Assembly: GCA_025355835.1 (NCBI GenBank)
Contig: JANXYW010000234.1
Span: forward strand, 1 to 11,849
Direction of reading: 5' to 3'
From: Chloroflexota bacterium
GTDB taxonomy: Bacteria; Chloroflexota; Dehalococcoidia; DSTF01; JACRBR01
Length of the DNA stretch: 11,849 bases
Below are positions 1 through 6,947 of this stretch, piece after piece; the first letter of the stretch is position 1; every line of letters starts with the position of its first letter. A model generated the notes under the pieces. It was not told the DNA's origin, did not search any database, and saw nothing but the letters and a program-made list of their open reading frames with translations. The position numbers were made by a program, and so were the translations under genes.

Positions 1-27
1 GCTCGACCGCGCGAACTGAATGCCCGC

Positions 28-64
28 GCTCCGGAGTACAACGTGGCGCCCACGCTCGGAGTAC
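28..64. repeat. Short imperfect direct repeat in the left-edge intergenic stretch
   Basis: Two near-identical copies, GCTCCGGAGTAC (28-39) and GCTCGGAGTAC (54-64), differ by one C. The first contains the 8-bp palindrome CTCCGGAG. They lie just downstream of the DinB-like gene, in the 100 bases at the left edge where no gene was recognised. Neither copy has a T-tract, so a terminator is not supported. Significance is unknown, and chance similarity in GC-rich DNA is possible. Confidence 0.3.
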
Positions 65-100
65 GAGGCTCCAACGTACGGCGGCAGCGATAACGCGTGC

Positions 101-634
101 CTAGACGCCGATGGCGGGCTTCAGGCCGAGCAGCGTGCGGCTGAGTTCGAGGCCGCCGAGGTGTGTGAAGCCGTGCGTCATGCAGACCTGGCCGAGCGCG
201 CGGATCGCCGGCATCTCGCCGAGCGGCTTCACCGTTACGGGCGTATCGAAGACAGCGGTGTCGGGGTTCGCCAGCCACGATGCGGTGCTGGCCCACACGT
301 CCTTCGTATACTGCTTGAACGCGGCGAGGTCGCCTATGCGGAGCGCCTGCGCGTCGGCCGAAGGCATGCCCGTGCCCTGCGTAACGGGCGGCAGACCGAG
401 CTTCTCCGCCCAGTCGCCTTCCATCCACACCGTGGGCTTGCGGCCCTGAATGATGAAGCGGAGGATGTTGTCTTCGGTGCGCACGTAGTGCCACATCTCG
501 AAGGCGATGTGGTTTGCGGCGGGGTTATTACCCGGGATGGCGTGCCACTGCTCCGGCGTCAGATCCGAGACACCGCGGTCGAGCATCGCGTGCAGGCGGG
601 TCAGTTCGGCGCTGATGAATTCGACAAGGTTCAT
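101..634 (-). CDS. DinB-fold family protein (putative metal-dependent)
   Basis: This 177-residue protein resembles the DinB/YfiT-like four-helix-bundle superfamily, whose members usually bind a divalent metal through three histidines. Many act as thiol-dependent transferases or have unknown roles. The C-terminal region carries the H-x3-H pattern in HGFTHLGG (His154, His158). His42 or His49 in the second helix region (NHIAFEMWHY) could supply the third ligand. Length is normal for the family and there is no signal peptide, so it is probably cytosolic. The ATG at 634 is preceded at 6 nt by an AGGAGA ribosome binding site; the stop is TAG. It lies 51 bp downstream of the enoyl-CoA hydratase homologue and may be last in that unit. 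The substrate cannot be deduced. Family assignment rests on overall pattern and the His motif. Confidence 0.8.
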   Translation of the reverse strand: MNLVEFISAELTRLHAMLDRGVSDLTPEQWHAIPGNNPAANHIAFEMWHYVRTEDNILRFIIQGRKPTVWMEGDWAEKLGLPPVTQGTGMPSADAQALRIGDLAAFKQYTKDVWASTASWLANPDTAVFDTPVTVKPLGEMPAIRALGQVCMTHGFTHLGGLELSRTLLGLKPAIGV

Positions 635-685
635 TTCGGGTCTCCTGATGGTTGGTGATTAGTGCTTGGTGATCGGTCGAAGTGG

Positions 686-1480
686 CTAGCGGCCTTCGAA
701 GACGGGTTGGCGCTTTTCGAAGAATGCTTTGCGGGCTTCCTCGGCATCCTTCGTGGCGAAGGCGCGGCGGATGTTCGCCAGCTCGAAGCGCACCTGATCT
801 TCTAGATCGATGCGGGTCGCGCGTGTGATGCCGCGTTTCGTGAGGCGACTGGCGATCGGCGAGCGCTCTGCGAGGAACGCGCAGTACTCGGCGAGACGCG
901 CGTCGAACGCAGCGTCGGCGACGACTTCGCCGACGAAGCCGAGGCGCAACGCCTCATCCGCATCGACGGTGCGGTTCTCAAGCAGAAACCGCGTCGCCTG
1001 CTCGTAGCCGATTGCTTGCGGCAGCGTCCACGTCAGTCCGCCGTCGGGCGAACCGCCAATGCGCGGGTACCCTGCGATCAGCCGCATGCGCTCGGCGCCT
1101 ATCCGGATGTCGCATGCCATGGCCAACGAGAGTCCCGCGCCAGCGGCGACGCCGTTGAGGCCGCCGACGATCGGCTTATCGCACACTTCGCGCAGCACGA
1201 GCGCGAAACGGCCAACCCAACCCACATCATCGATGAAGCCTGTCTGCGGCGTGTGCGGCGAGGCGCTCTCGCCGGTGCCGCCGAGGTCGAGTCCGGAGCA
1301 GAAGGCATCGCCCGTACCGGTGATCGCGATCACCCAAACGGCATCGTCGCGCGCCGCTGCCTCGACCGCGGCGACGATGCCCCATGCGAGTTCGTCGGAC
1401 AGCGCGTTCTTCTTCTCCGGCCGATTCAAGCGAATCGTCCGTACGTGCGCAGCGTCGGAGATGATCAGTGCGTCGCTCAT
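686..1480 (-). CDS. Enoyl-CoA hydratase/isomerase family protein, PaaG-like
   Basis: This is a 264-residue crotonase-fold protein acting on an acyl-CoA thioester. The N-terminal LNRPEKKNALS stretch (about 18-28), the oxyanion-hole region SGLDL (62-66) and the GVAAGAGLSLAMACDI block (110-125) are typical. The two classical hydratase glutamates are absent: the positions align to Ser118 (in GLSLA) and Arg140 (in GYPRIG). Instead Asp146 in SPDGG matches the aspartate used by PaaG-type isomerases, so double-bond isomerisation or a related reaction is more likely than plain hydration. The start ATG at 1480 has TAGGAG 6 nt upstream; alternative starts are not needed. The C-terminal helix ending KAFFEKRQPVFEGR is the usual crotonase tail. 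Acyl-CoA dehydrogenase upstream on the same strand supports a role in acyl-CoA breakdown. The exact substrate is unknown. Confidence 0.9.
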   Translation of the reverse strand: MSDALIISDAAHVRTIRLNRPEKKNALSDELAWGIVAAVEAAARDDAVWVIAITGTGDAFCSGLDLGGTGESASPHTPQTGFIDDVGWVGRFALVLREVCDKPIVGGLNGVAAGAGLSLAMACDIRIGAERMRLIAGYPRIGGSPDGGLTWTLPQAIGYEQATRFLLENRTVDADEALRLGFVGEVVADAAFDARLAEYCAFLAERSPIASRLTKRGITRATRIDLEDQVRFELANIRRAFATKDAEEARKAFFEKRQPVFEGR

Positions 1481-1592
1481 GTCGCTCCTATACAGAGACG
1501 AAGCGCCTCGGCCTGTTGCCGACGGTGGCGGCCCCGCGATGGATCTCCGCGTTTGCGGCTCACCGAGTTGGCCAGCAAGAACAGCCAGCCGG

Positions 1593-1605
1593 CTCGAAGT
1601 TCGAG
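1593..1605. promoter_or_regulatory. Inverted repeat upstream of the enoyl-CoA hydratase gene (possible operator)
   Basis: CTCGAA-G-TTCGAG is a perfect 6-bp-arm inverted repeat with a one-base centre. It lies 113 bp upstream of the hydratase start, within the 198-bp gap after the propeller-like gene. No convincing promoter or T-tract terminator was found in the rest of the gap. It could be an operator half of an internal promoter, or a chance palindrome. Confidence 0.25.
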
Positions 1606-1678
1606 GAATGGTAACCCAACACGCGCTCCATCACACTCGCCTGCGTCGATCCTCGTCAAAGCCGCTGCCAAACCTCGC

Positions 1679-2971
1679 CTACTCGACGAGAACGCGCGAC
1701 AGCGTGGTGAACGTGCAGGTGTAGATGTCACGCGCCCAGCCGGGCGACTGAAAGAGCACGGCTTGCATTGGACTGGCGGTTGCGACGCGCCCGCGATCGG
1801 CACCGGTTTCGATATCCAACACGACTACATGTTCGCTGCCCCCATCGAAGTCGTTCACAACGATCTCGCCCGTGTCGGGAAACAGCAGGAAGTGATTGCT
1901 GGCATTGAGCGCGTGCTGCCAGAGCGGCTCCGTCGCGCCGCCGCCATAGCGAAAGCCACCGATGCGGCCGTTACCGCTGTCGTACACCACGACGATGCGC
2001 CGCGTCGCGTCGACCAGCGGAGGGTTGACGATCGTGCCTCGCGGGAGGCCGAACGGGGCCAACATCGTTGCATCAGATGCGTCATCGAGGCTGACACGAA
2101 CGAGGTGCAGCGGGCCGGTCGCGATCCCAGTACCAGCGAGCGTCCGTTGGTACTGGTTGTCGCCGTTGTCCATGAACCACGCTGAGCCATCAGCAATCAC
2201 CGGATCCCATCCGTACGACTGTTCGCCGTCTGGCAGTGTGCGATACATATACGCCCAGTCTTCATCGCGCCAGAGGCGGCCGCAGTCGTAGCGATAGCGG
2301 AAGATCGTGTGATCACCGACGACATATACGAACTCTTCGCCGGCGGCCGTGATGTCGCGCGAGATGCGCGCGATCGAACCCTCCGGGATCTCCACCTCCG
2401 GCATCACGGGCTCGAGTCGATCGGGATCGAGCACGCTGAAGTACGAACGTGCAGCGCCGTCTCGCACGAAGTTCTTCATCACAAGGTTGCCGTCGGAAAG
2501 CGCGAGCAGGCTGTTGTACGGCTGCGGTTGCGGCAGCTCACGGCTCGCGGCGAGCGCGCATCCAACATCGAGCTTGTGGCAATAACGACCGTACGTGACG
2601 TAGAGGTACCCGTTCGCGTGCGCGAGGATGCCGCCAGCCCAGAATGGGCCACCCGGCAGATCCGGCGACCGCGCGATCGTCGCGAGCGTGTTGGGGTCGA
2701 TGCGCTCGACCCAGCTCGTCGTGCCGTCCGCGGACGGTGGCATGTTGCCCTGCACGAAGACTTCGCCCGGAGCGCGCAGCACGACCATATTGGCCATCAC
2801 GGCGGGTCGAGAGATGATAGAGAGCGTCTCGCCTTCGCCGATGCCGAGACCGCGAGAACGTGGGATCATTTGGCGACGAGGGCCGCCATCCTCACCCGGA
2901 AACGGGCTGTCGTAGTAGCCGGGAATCACTCCCGCCGAGTCGAGTTCGTACGGGGTCAAAGTTCGTCCCAA
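1679..2971 (-). CDS. Hypothetical beta-propeller-like protein
   Basis: This 430-residue protein was not recognised as a named family. It is rich in short beta-strand segments and repeated motifs ending in Asp-Pro/Gly turns: ERIDPNTLATI, FSVLDPDRLEPV, VRVSLDDASDAT and VVLDIETGADRG. Such repeats are typical of PQQ/YVTN/WD-like propeller blades. No signal peptide or membrane helix is visible, so it is probably cytosolic. The start is a TTG at 2971, chosen because GGGGAGGGG lies about 8-10 nt upstream. An internal ATG at residue 35 is the main alternative and would remove a proline/glycine-rich leader. It begins 47 bp after the acyl-CoA dehydrogenase stop with no terminator between, suggesting co-transcription. 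A cofactor-binding or sensor role in acyl-CoA metabolism would be speculation; no catalytic motif was identified. Confidence 0.8.
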   Translation of the reverse strand: MGRTLTPYELDSAGVIPGYYDSPFPGEDGGPRRQMIPRSRGLGIGEGETLSIISRPAVMANMVVLRAPGEVFVQGNMPPSADGTTSWVERIDPNTLATIARSPDLPGGPFWAGGILAHANGYLYVTYGRYCHKLDVGCALAASRELPQPQPYNSLLALSDGNLVMKNFVRDGAARSYFSVLDPDRLEPVMPEVEIPEGSIARISRDITAAGEEFVYVVGDHTIFRYRYDCGRLWRDEDWAYMYRTLPDGEQSYGWDPVIADGSAWFMDNGDNQYQRTLAGTGIATGPLHLVRVSLDDASDATMLAPFGLPRGTIVNPPLVDATRRIVVVYDSGNGRIGGFRYGGGATEPLWQHALNASNHFLLFPDTGEIVVNDFDGGSEHVVVLDIETGADRGRVATASPMQAVLFQSPGWARDIYTCTFTTLSRVLVE

Positions 2972-3018
2972 AGCCAGCGCCCCTCCCCGAACAACCCCGA
3001 CGACCGAGGACTGACGAC

Positions 3019-4263
3019 CTACGCCAGGTGCATCCCCGAGATCGCGCGCGCGATGACGAGCTGTTGGATTTCAGACGTACCCTCGAAGATGGTGTAGATC
3101 TTCGAATCGCGGTGGAAGCGCTCCAGCGGCGCATCGCGGACGTAGCCGACGCCGCCGGCGATCTGAATCGCGCGTTCGGTCGCCCAGACGCACACTTCCG
3201 ACGCCTTCAGCTTGGACATAGAACCTTCAGCGTTGAGGAACTTCTTGCGGGTCTTCGCCATCCAGGCGGCGCGCCAGACGAGCAGCCGGGCAGCATCGAT
3301 CTCCATCTTCATGTTAGCGAGCATGAACGAGATCGCCTGATTCTGGATGATCGGCCGGCCGAACTGCTGGCGCTCTTTCGCGTAGTCCAGCGACCATTCG
3401 TACGCTGCGCGCGCAGTGCCGAGCGCCATCGCGCCGACGGCCGGGCGCGTCGACTCGAACGTACCCAGCGCCGCCTGCTCGCCCGACTTCTGCCCGTCGC
3501 GTGCACGAGCAAGCTTCGCGTCGAGCTTTTCCTTGCCGCCGAGCAGGTTCTTTCCGGGTACTTTCACGTCGTCGAGGTATACCTCGGCGGTGTGCGATGC
3601 GCGGATGCCCATCTTCTTGAACTTCACACCCTGTCGCAGGCCGGGAGTATTCGGTCCGACGACGAACGATGCCTGTCCGCGCGTGCCGAGCGTCGGATCG
3701 ACGACCGCGACGACGACGTGCACGTTGGCGATGCCGCCGTTCGAGATCCACGTCTTTTGGCCGTTGAGCGTCCACTCGTCTTTCGCCGCGTCGTACACCG
3801 CACGTGTCTTCATGGCCGCAACGTCGGATCCGGCATCGGGCTCGGAGACGCAGAAGGCGCCGAGCTTGATGTCGTCGGCCGTGCCATAGCACTGCGGCGC
3901 CCACTCGCCGATCTGCTGCGGCGTGCCGTTGCCCGCGATCGCAGCCACGGCCAACCCGGAGCCCTGTAGCGCCATGCCGATGCCGGCGTCGCCCCAGAAC
4001 AATTCTTCGATGGCGATCGGCAGCATCAGTCCCGTGGGATCCGAAGAGATGTGGCCCATGAACTGCATGCCGTAGATGCCGACCTTCGCGGCTTCCTGTA
4101 GAATCGGCCACGGCGTCTCTTCGCGCTCGTCCCACTCGTGCGCGGCGGGGCGGATTACCTTCTCGGCGAACTCGTGCACCCACTGCTGGAGTTGGAGTTG
4201 CTCTTCGTTCAGCTCCAGCGAGAACTGGACGACCGCTGCCGGCGCTTCTGTGGTCGCTACCAT
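3019..4263 (-). CDS. Acyl-CoA dehydrogenase
   Basis: A 414-residue FAD enzyme of the acyl-CoA dehydrogenase family that introduces the alpha-beta double bond into acyl-CoA and passes electrons to electron-transfer flavoprotein. Visible motifs are the N-terminal helical domain (about 18-130), the flavin-contact signature CVSEPDAGSD (138-147), KTWISN (170-175), the C-terminal helical RQQFGRPI segment (298-305) and IFEGTSEIQ, in which Glu394 is the expected catalytic base. An atypical charged stretch at about 243-268 (around KEKLDAKLARARDGQKSGEQ) makes the linker after NLLG longer than in most homologues. The ATG at 4263 is preceded by GAGGT at 7 nt. It is the first gene of the left-hand group, with a candidate operator about 90 bp upstream. 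Chain-length specificity cannot be read from the sequence. Confidence 0.95.
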   Translation of the reverse strand: MVATTEAPAAVVQFSLELNEEQLQLQQWVHEFAEKVIRPAAHEWDEREETPWPILQEAAKVGIYGMQFMGHISSDPTGLMLPIAIEELFWGDAGIGMALQGSGLAVAAIAGNGTPQQIGEWAPQCYGTADDIKLGAFCVSEPDAGSDVAAMKTRAVYDAAKDEWTLNGQKTWISNGGIANVHVVVAVVDPTLGTRGQASFVVGPNTPGLRQGVKFKKMGIRASHTAEVYLDDVKVPGKNLLGGKEKLDAKLARARDGQKSGEQAALGTFESTRPAVGAMALGTARAAYEWSLDYAKERQQFGRPIIQNQAISFMLANMKMEIDAARLLVWRAAWMAKTRKKFLNAEGSMSKLKASEVCVWATERAIQIAGGVGYVRDAPLERFHRDSKIYTIFEGTSEIQQLVIARAISGMHLA

Positions 4264-4344
4264 GTCGTTACCTCATACTTGGCTCCGCGCAGCCCTCTGT
4301 CACCAATACGCGCGGGCCTGCTAAGGATACGGATCGCCGAAGCG

Positions 4345-4372
4345 ATTAGCACCTGAAACGCGTTTCCGGCAA
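4345..4372 (-). promoter_or_regulatory. Candidate promoter with palindromic operator for acyl-CoA dehydrogenase
   Basis: GAAACGCGTTTC (4355-4366) is a perfect 12-bp palindrome. It extends to an 18-bp imperfect one (4352-4369) with a single mismatched pair. On the minus strand it fills the 16-base spacer between a -35 like TTGCCG (4367-4372) and a -10 like GCTAAT (4345-4350). The boxes match consensus at four of six positions each. A dimeric repressor, for example of the TetR type common in fatty-acid control, binding here would block the promoter. The repressor gene is not in the window. The palindrome is certain; the promoter and its use are inferred. Confidence 0.4.
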
Positions 4373-4432
4373 CCGGGTTCGCTTGACAGGTCGTTCTAGC
4401 GGCAGTGCGAGAACAGCGCGACGCCTCGTTGC

Positions 4433-5332
4433 TCAGAATCCTTTTGTGCCGCTGATAAAGCTCACGACTACGGCCGCCAACTCCTCGCCTTTGTCTTCCT
4501 GTAAGAAGTGGCCGCCGCCGACGATGGTCGTGTGCGGCTGACCCTTCGTACCCGGGACGCGTTCCTGGAACGCGCGGTCGCCGCCCTTCGTGATCGCGTC
4601 TCCATCGCTGAAGGCGCAAAGAAACGGCTTCTGCCACGCGCTCAGTGCCTCCCACGCCCTGCGGTTCGCGGCGGACGCTGGATCATCGGGGCGTGTGGGT
4701 ACCAGCAGCGGGAACTTGCGCGCGCCGGCCTTGTACGTTTCGTCCGGGAACGGCGCGTCGTACGCGGCGATGATCTCCGCGGGTAGATCGGACGTGCAGC
4801 CGCCGTTCACGATGTTACCGATCGGCAGCGATGGGGCCTTCTGCGAGAACTCCTGCCATCGCAGAAATGCTTCGCCCGCAGGAGCATCGCCCGTCGGCAA
4901 GAACGTGTTCGCGGCGACGATGCGGTCGAATCGGTCGACGTTCTCGGCGGCGAGACGGAGGCCAATCAGTCCGCCCCAGTCCTGGCAGACGAGGGTGATG
5001 CGACGCAGATCGATCGTCTCAAGGAACGCTCTCATCCAGTCGACGTGCGCCTGGTACGTGTAGTCGTCCTGGCTATCGGGCTTGTCGCTGCGACCGAAGC
5101 CGATCAGATCCGGAGCGACAGCGCGCAAACCAGCGGCCGTGATGATCGGGATCATCTTCCGATACAGATAGCACCACGAGGGCTCGCCGTGGAGCATGAG
5201 CACGATTTCGGCGTCGCGCGGTCCCTCGTCGATGTAGTGCAGCCGCAGGCCGTCGACCTCGACGTAGTGCGGCGCGAAGGCATAGCCGGGGAGATTCTGA
5301 AATCGTTCATCAGGGGTTCGCAGAACGTTCAT
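4433..5332 (-). CDS. dhmA: Haloalkane dehalogenase, type 1 (DhmA-like)
   Basis: A 299-residue alpha/beta-hydrolase that cleaves carbon-halogen bonds with water to give an alcohol and halide. HGEPSW (49-54) is the oxyanion-hole and cap-facing motif of haloalkane dehalogenase subfamily I. The nucleophile is Asp118 in CQDWGG, with Trp119 as a halide-binding residue. The catalytic acid is likely Asp245 (or Asp243) in FSDGDAIT, and the base is His275 in GGGHFLQED. Length and the N-terminal stretch VLRTPDERFQNLPGY match the DhmA/type-1 family closely. There is no signal peptide, so it is cytosolic. The ATG at 5332 follows AAAGGTGAG. It sits between thiolase and acyl-CoA dehydrogenase with its own upstream terminator-like hairpin, so it may be a separate unit. 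The natural substrate is unknown, and a related hydrolase activity such as epoxide hydrolysis is less likely because Trp119 is kept. Confidence 0.93.
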   Translation of the reverse strand: MNVLRTPDERFQNLPGYAFAPHYVEVDGLRLHYIDEGPRDAEIVLMLHGEPSWCYLYRKMIPIITAAGLRAVAPDLIGFGRSDKPDSQDDYTYQAHVDWMRAFLETIDLRRITLVCQDWGGLIGLRLAAENVDRFDRIVAANTFLPTGDAPAGEAFLRWQEFSQKAPSLPIGNIVNGGCTSDLPAEIIAAYDAPFPDETYKAGARKFPLLVPTRPDDPASAANRRAWEALSAWQKPFLCAFSDGDAITKGGDRAFQERVPGTKGQPHTTIVGGGHFLQEDKGEELAAVVVSFISGTKGF

Positions 5333-5356
5333 GTCTCACCTTTACCACTCGGAGTG

Positions 5357-5389
5357 AGAAGGCCGGTGGATCAGATCCACCGGCCTTCT
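5357..5389. terminator. Strong inverted repeat, probable intrinsic terminator
   Basis: Two perfectly complementary 16-base arms (5357-5372 and 5374-5389) flank a single central base; a realistic fold is a 14-bp stem with a 5-nt loop (TCAGA). The arm begins AGAAGGCC and ends GGCCTTCT, giving an A-rich and a T-rich foot. It lies 28 bp beyond the thiolase stop and 25 bp before the dehalogenase start, in the right place to end thiolase transcription. The T-tract is better on the plus strand (TTCTTCGTTCTT) than on the minus strand, so it may be leaky or bidirectional. Confidence 0.75.
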
Positions 5390-5416
5390 TCGTTCTTGAC
5401 GTGCCGAATCGATCCG

Positions 5417-6724
5417 CTACATCGCCTCGATGATGGTCGAGATGCCCATGCCGACGCCGATGCACTGCGTTGCCAGACCGTAGCGCTTGCCGCTCCGGCG
5501 CAGCTCGTGCGCGACGGTAGCGACGAGACGGGCGCCCGTGGCACCGAGCGGGTGGCCGATGGCGATGGAGCCGCCGTTGACGTTCACCTTGTCCATCGAG
5601 ATGCCGAGCTCCTTGCAGGACGGGATGACCTGCGCGGCGAACGCCTCGTTGAACTCGACGCGGTCGATCTTGTCGGAGGTGATGCCGGCGTGGCGCAGTG
5701 CCTTGTTTGTGGACGGGATGGGGCCGAGGCCCATCACCTGCGGCTTCACGCCCGCGACGCCCATACCGATGATCCGCGCGAGCGGCGTCAGCCCCAGTTC
5801 ACGCGCCTTGTCTTCGCTCATCAGCAGCGCGGCCGAAATGCCGTCGTTCGTCGGGCAGGAGTTGCCCGCCGTGATGCGCAGATCGCTGCCGGTAAAGCTC
5901 TGGATACCGCCGACCGTCTTCAGGCCGCCGAGTCCTTCGATGTTCGTGCCGCGGCGGAGGCATTCATCCTGCTCGAAGATCATCTTCTTGCCGTGCTCGT
6001 CGGGCAGCCAGTTGCCCTGGTCGTCGAAGACGGGCGTCTCGATCTCCAGCGGGATGATCTCGTCCTTGTAGATGCCCTTGTCGTACGCGGCCGCGAGCTT
6101 CTTGTGACTCTCGACGGCGAACTGATCCATCTCTTCGCGCGTGAGGCCGTAGACCTCGGCAACGTTCTGCGCCGTCTGCGTCATCGACGTGATCGGATTC
6201 GCGTTGAGAATGGCGTCCGGGAACGGTACCGAGAAGTTCTTGCTGTGGTCCGGCGCCATGTTGCGCTGCATCTCGTTCATCTTCGCGAGATCTTTGTTGA
6301 ACTCGGTGATGCGCGTCTTGGGGCCGCCGGGGCCGCCCGCGAGCGAGCGCCCCATGCGCTCGATGCCGAGCGCGATGCCGCACTCGGTTGCGCCGACCAT
6401 GATCGATTGCGCGACGCGATGCAGCGTCTCCATGCTGGAGCCGCACTGGCGGTTCGTATCGAACGTGCACACTTCCGCAGGCAGGCCGGCGAGGTGCGCC
6501 ACGTTGTTGGCGCCGATGAGGATCAGTTCGCCGGCTCCCATGACGTTGCCGAGGCCCATGTCTTCAACCAGCCACGGGCTGACCTTCGGGTTGCGCGCCA
6601 TGAGCGCTCGCACGACGGTGCCCGCTGCTTCGTCCAGCCGCGTCGCAACGAGCTGGCCGCGGCCGCCTCGTCCAAACGCCGATCGCGCGCCATCGACGAT
6701 CACTACACTCTTCAACTCTGCCAT
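5417..6724 (-). CDS. Thiolase family protein (acetyl-CoA C-acyltransferase)
   Basis: A 435-residue thiolase catalysing CoA-dependent cleavage of 3-ketoacyl-CoA or the reverse condensation. The acyl-accepting nucleophile is Cys94 in NRQCGSSME. NEAFA (359-363), GHPLGATGAR (390-399) with His391, and the second cysteine Cys421 in QCIGVGMG complete the active site. The last motif has Val where most thiolases have a second Gly (CxGGGxG). Length is at the upper end for FadA/FadI-type degradative thiolases (about 390-440). The ATG at 6724 has a strong GGAGGT 6 nt upstream. It is transcribed divergently from the short-chain dehydrogenase across 223 bp and is followed by a strong hairpin, so it is probably monocistronic. 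With the acyl-CoA dehydrogenase and crotonase homologue nearby it would complete much of a beta-oxidation set; a 3-hydroxyacyl-CoA dehydrogenase is not seen. Confidence 0.95.
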   Translation of the reverse strand: MAELKSVVIVDGARSAFGRGGRGQLVATRLDEAAGTVVRALMARNPKVSPWLVEDMGLGNVMGAGELILIGANNVAHLAGLPAEVCTFDTNRQCGSSMETLHRVAQSIMVGATECGIALGIERMGRSLAGGPGGPKTRITEFNKDLAKMNEMQRNMAPDHSKNFSVPFPDAILNANPITSMTQTAQNVAEVYGLTREEMDQFAVESHKKLAAAYDKGIYKDEIIPLEIETPVFDDQGNWLPDEHGKKMIFEQDECLRRGTNIEGLGGLKTVGGIQSFTGSDLRITAGNSCPTNDGISAALLMSEDKARELGLTPLARIIGMGVAGVKPQVMGLGPIPSTNKALRHAGITSDKIDRVEFNEAFAAQVIPSCKELGISMDKVNVNGGSIAIGHPLGATGARLVATVAHELRRSGKRYGLATQCIGVGMGISTIIEAM

Positions 6725-6881
6725 TGCTACCTCCGTTATGTCGTCACACAGGCGCCAGGCCCGCTGACGCGGATCAAGGATAGATGCCGCCGGTGCTGGA
6801 AGCTAGCACGGTGCTCGATCTTGGGGTGTCCAGGAAGTTCCCACAGCGGAAACCTCCCAGATGGCGCATCTCGTTCTCATG

Positions 6882-6909
6882 CCGACAGGTATGAGGCCTG
6901 CCCTACACT
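6882..6909 (+). promoter_or_regulatory. Weak candidate promoter for the short-chain dehydrogenase
   Basis: A -35 like CCGACA (6882-6887), 16 bases, then a -10 like TACACT (6904-6909) lie about 40 bp upstream of the ATG. The -35 box sits inside the inverted repeat CTCAT-N10-ATGAG (6876-6895), which could be a regulator site. Matches are four of six bases at each box. The rest of the 223-bp divergent region (6725-6947) contains a CGGTGCT direct repeat (6791-6797, 6809-6815) and no gene. No clear thiolase promoter was found. Confidence 0.3.
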
Positions 6910-6947
6910 AACGGAGCATCGATCGGATCGGGCCGAAAGGACGGGCC

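Noticed and set aside
652..673. Direct repeat TTGGTGAT (652-659 and 666-673)
   Set aside because: It is only two copies of 8 bp in the short DinB-hydratase gap, too short to support a functional repeat.
1590..1612. tRNA-like T-loop GTTCGA
   Set aside because: No cloverleaf could be built around it; the bases belong to the CTCGAA-G-TTCGAG inverted repeat.
1016..2185. A 389-codon plus-strand open frame
   Set aside because: It is antisense to the hydratase and propeller-like genes, is compositionally biased to Arg and Ala, and shows no known motif.
2860..3969. A 369-codon plus-strand open frame
   Set aside because: It is antisense to the acyl-CoA dehydrogenase, which has all family motifs.
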